From Amblyomma americanum (taxonomy: Eukaryota; Arthropoda; Arachnida; Ixodida; Ixodidae): a DNA stretch of 64,000 nt. This document shows positions 62,509-64,000 of this stretch, in pieces. Numbering within the stretch: the stretch's first letter is position 1; every line of letters starts with the position of its first letter. The position numbers and the translations under genes are program-made. The notes under the pieces were generated by a model. That model saw nothing but the letters and a program-made list of their open reading frames with translations, did not search any database and had not been told where the DNA came from. The stretch covers positions 558,001-622,000 of the forward strand of contig NW_027526486.1 of NCBI RefSeq assembly GCF_052857255.1. Reading direction: 5' to 3'.

Positions 62509-64000
62509 GTTTACACCTTTCTCTCGTGTACTCTTCGAAGACTTGTAAAATCGATGCTCGTGAATCTTGCTAGTTTCGATCTAAAACGATGTATCCTGTT
62601 GTTTTGAGCCGGAATACAAGTTTTCGCGCAGTTCTGAGAGAAAAAGTTTACACCTTTCTCTCGTGTACTCTTCGACGACTAGTAAAATCGATGCTCGTGA
62701 ATCTTGCTAGTTTCGATCTAAAACGATGTATCCCGTTGTTTTGAGCCGTAATACAAGTTTTCGCGCAGTTCTGAGAGTTAAAGTTTACACCTTTCTCTCG
62801 TCTACTCTTCGAAGACTTGTGAAATCGATGCTCCTGAATCTTGCTAGATTCGATCTAAAGCGATGTATCCCGTTGTTTTGAGCCGGAATACAAGTTTTCG
62901 CGCAGTTCTGAGAGAAAAAGTTTACACATTTCTCTCGTCTACTCTTTGACGACCTGTAATATCGATGCTCATGAATCTTGCTAGTTTCGATCTAAAACGA
63001 TGAATCCCGTTGTTTTGAGCCGGAATACAAGTTTTCGCGCAGTTCTGAGAGAAAGTTTACACCTTTCTCTCGTCTAGTATTCGACGACTTGTAAAATCGA
63101 TGCTCGTGAATCTTGCTAGTTTCGACCTAAAACGATGTATCCCGTTGTTTTGAGCCGGAATACAAGTTTTCGCGCAGTTCTGAGAGAAAACGTTTACACT
63201 TTCTCTCGTCTACTATTCGAAGACTTGTAAAATCGATGCTCGTGAATCTTGCTAGTTTCGACCTAAAACGATGTATCCCTTTGTTTTGAGCCGGAATACA
63301 AGTTTTCGCGCAGTTCTGAGAGAAAAAGTTTACACCTTTCTCTCGTGTACTCTTCGACGACTTGTAAAATCGATGCACGTGTATCATGCTAGTTTCGATC
63401 TAAAACGATGTATCCTCTTGTTTTGAGCCGGAATACAAGTTTTCGCGCAGTTCTGAGAGAAAAGTTTACACCTTTCTCTCGTGTACTCTTCGACGACTTG
63501 TAAAATCGATGCTCGTGAATCATGCTAGTTTCGATCTAAAACGATGTATCCCGTTGTTTTGAGCCGGAATACAAGTTTTCGCGCAGTTCTGAGAGAAAAA
63601 GTTTACACCTTTCTCTCGTGTACTCTTCGACGACTAGTAAAATCGATGCTCGTGAATCTTGCTAGTTTCGATCTAAAATGATGTATCCCGTTGTTTTGAG
63701 CCGGAATACAAGTTTTCGCGCAGTTCTGAGAGAAAAAGTTTACACCTTTCTCTCGTGTACTCTTCGACGACATGTAAAATCGATGCTCGTGAATTTTGCT
63801 AGTTTCGATCTAAAACGATATATCCTGTTGTTTTGAGCCGGAATACAAGTTTTTGCACAGTTCGGAGAGAAAAAGTTTACACCTTTCTCTCGTCTACTCC
63901 TCGACGACTCGTAAAATCGATGCTCGTGAATCTTGCTAGTTTCGATCTAAAACGATGTATCCCGTTGTTTTGAGCCGGAATACAAGTTTTCGCGCAGTTC

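Larger units (their letters stand above)
49906..64000. repeat. 137-bp satellite array, block B (right)
   Basis: These are block B monomers running to the window edge. From 49,873 to the last anchor at 63,875 the length fits about 101 full monomers plus three 63-bp ones, less about 24 bp of net indels. Internal long repeats include a 3,412-bp offset (58.4-59.5 kb against 61.8-62.9 kb), a 6,073-bp offset (about 56.9-58.0 kb against 63.0-64.0 kb) and a 1,503-bp offset (51.8 kb against 53.3 kb). No gene, tRNA or second mobile element is visible. Confidence 0.93.

Overview
The window is eukaryotic heterochromatin. About 59 kb of the 64 kb is one tandem satellite with a 137-bp monomer, interrupted once, at 41,193-46,011, by a 4.8-kb non-LTR retrotransposon. 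I see no host protein gene, tRNA, rRNA or CRISPR array. The many short open frames across the satellite are by-products of the repeat. The best taxonomic hint is the retrotransposon, whose ORF2 resembles L2/CR1-group elements of arthropods. Ticks or other chelicerates are my guess, from general family resemblance only. A centromeric or pericentromeric location is plausible but not shown.

Layout. 1-26,040 is satellite block A: 189 successive monomers in exact 137-bp register, organised as a 26-monomer (3,562-bp) higher-order repeat (HOR) that is complete at both ends and rearranged in the middle. 26,041-about 40,755 is block B: related monomers with many 1-2 bp indels and a characteristic 63-bp truncated monomer. 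40,755-49,905 is A-type again and carries the retrotransposon. 49,906-64,000 is B-type to the window edge. The two A-to-B transitions, near 26.04 kb and 49.91 kb, are copies of each other. The segment just left of the retrotransposon also recurs to its right, so the block pattern itself was duplicated.

The retrotransposon is the most informative part. It starts with three 300-bp units plus 57 bp of a fourth. Each unit has a TATA-like box about 34 bp before the next unit begins, and the inserted copy begins exactly at a unit boundary, so the units look like tandem promoters. Each unit is also exactly 100 codons, open, in frame with ORF1, and carries an ATG followed by a signal-peptide-like segment. 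ORF1 continues through a perfect 2A (StopGo) motif, DIETNPGP, into a coiled coil and an L1-ORF1p-like RNA-binding region. ORF2 (APE endonuclease plus reverse transcriptase, all checked motifs present) lies in the -1 frame, overlaps the end of ORF1 and has no usable ATG near its start. A canonical -1 frameshift heptamer, A AAA AAC, sits in the overlap in exactly the right phase. The sequence therefore suggests one transcript with a promoter that is also coding sequence, a 2A break near the N terminus and a -1 frameshift to make the polymerase. The insertion has no target-site duplication and appears to have removed 11 bp of satellite.
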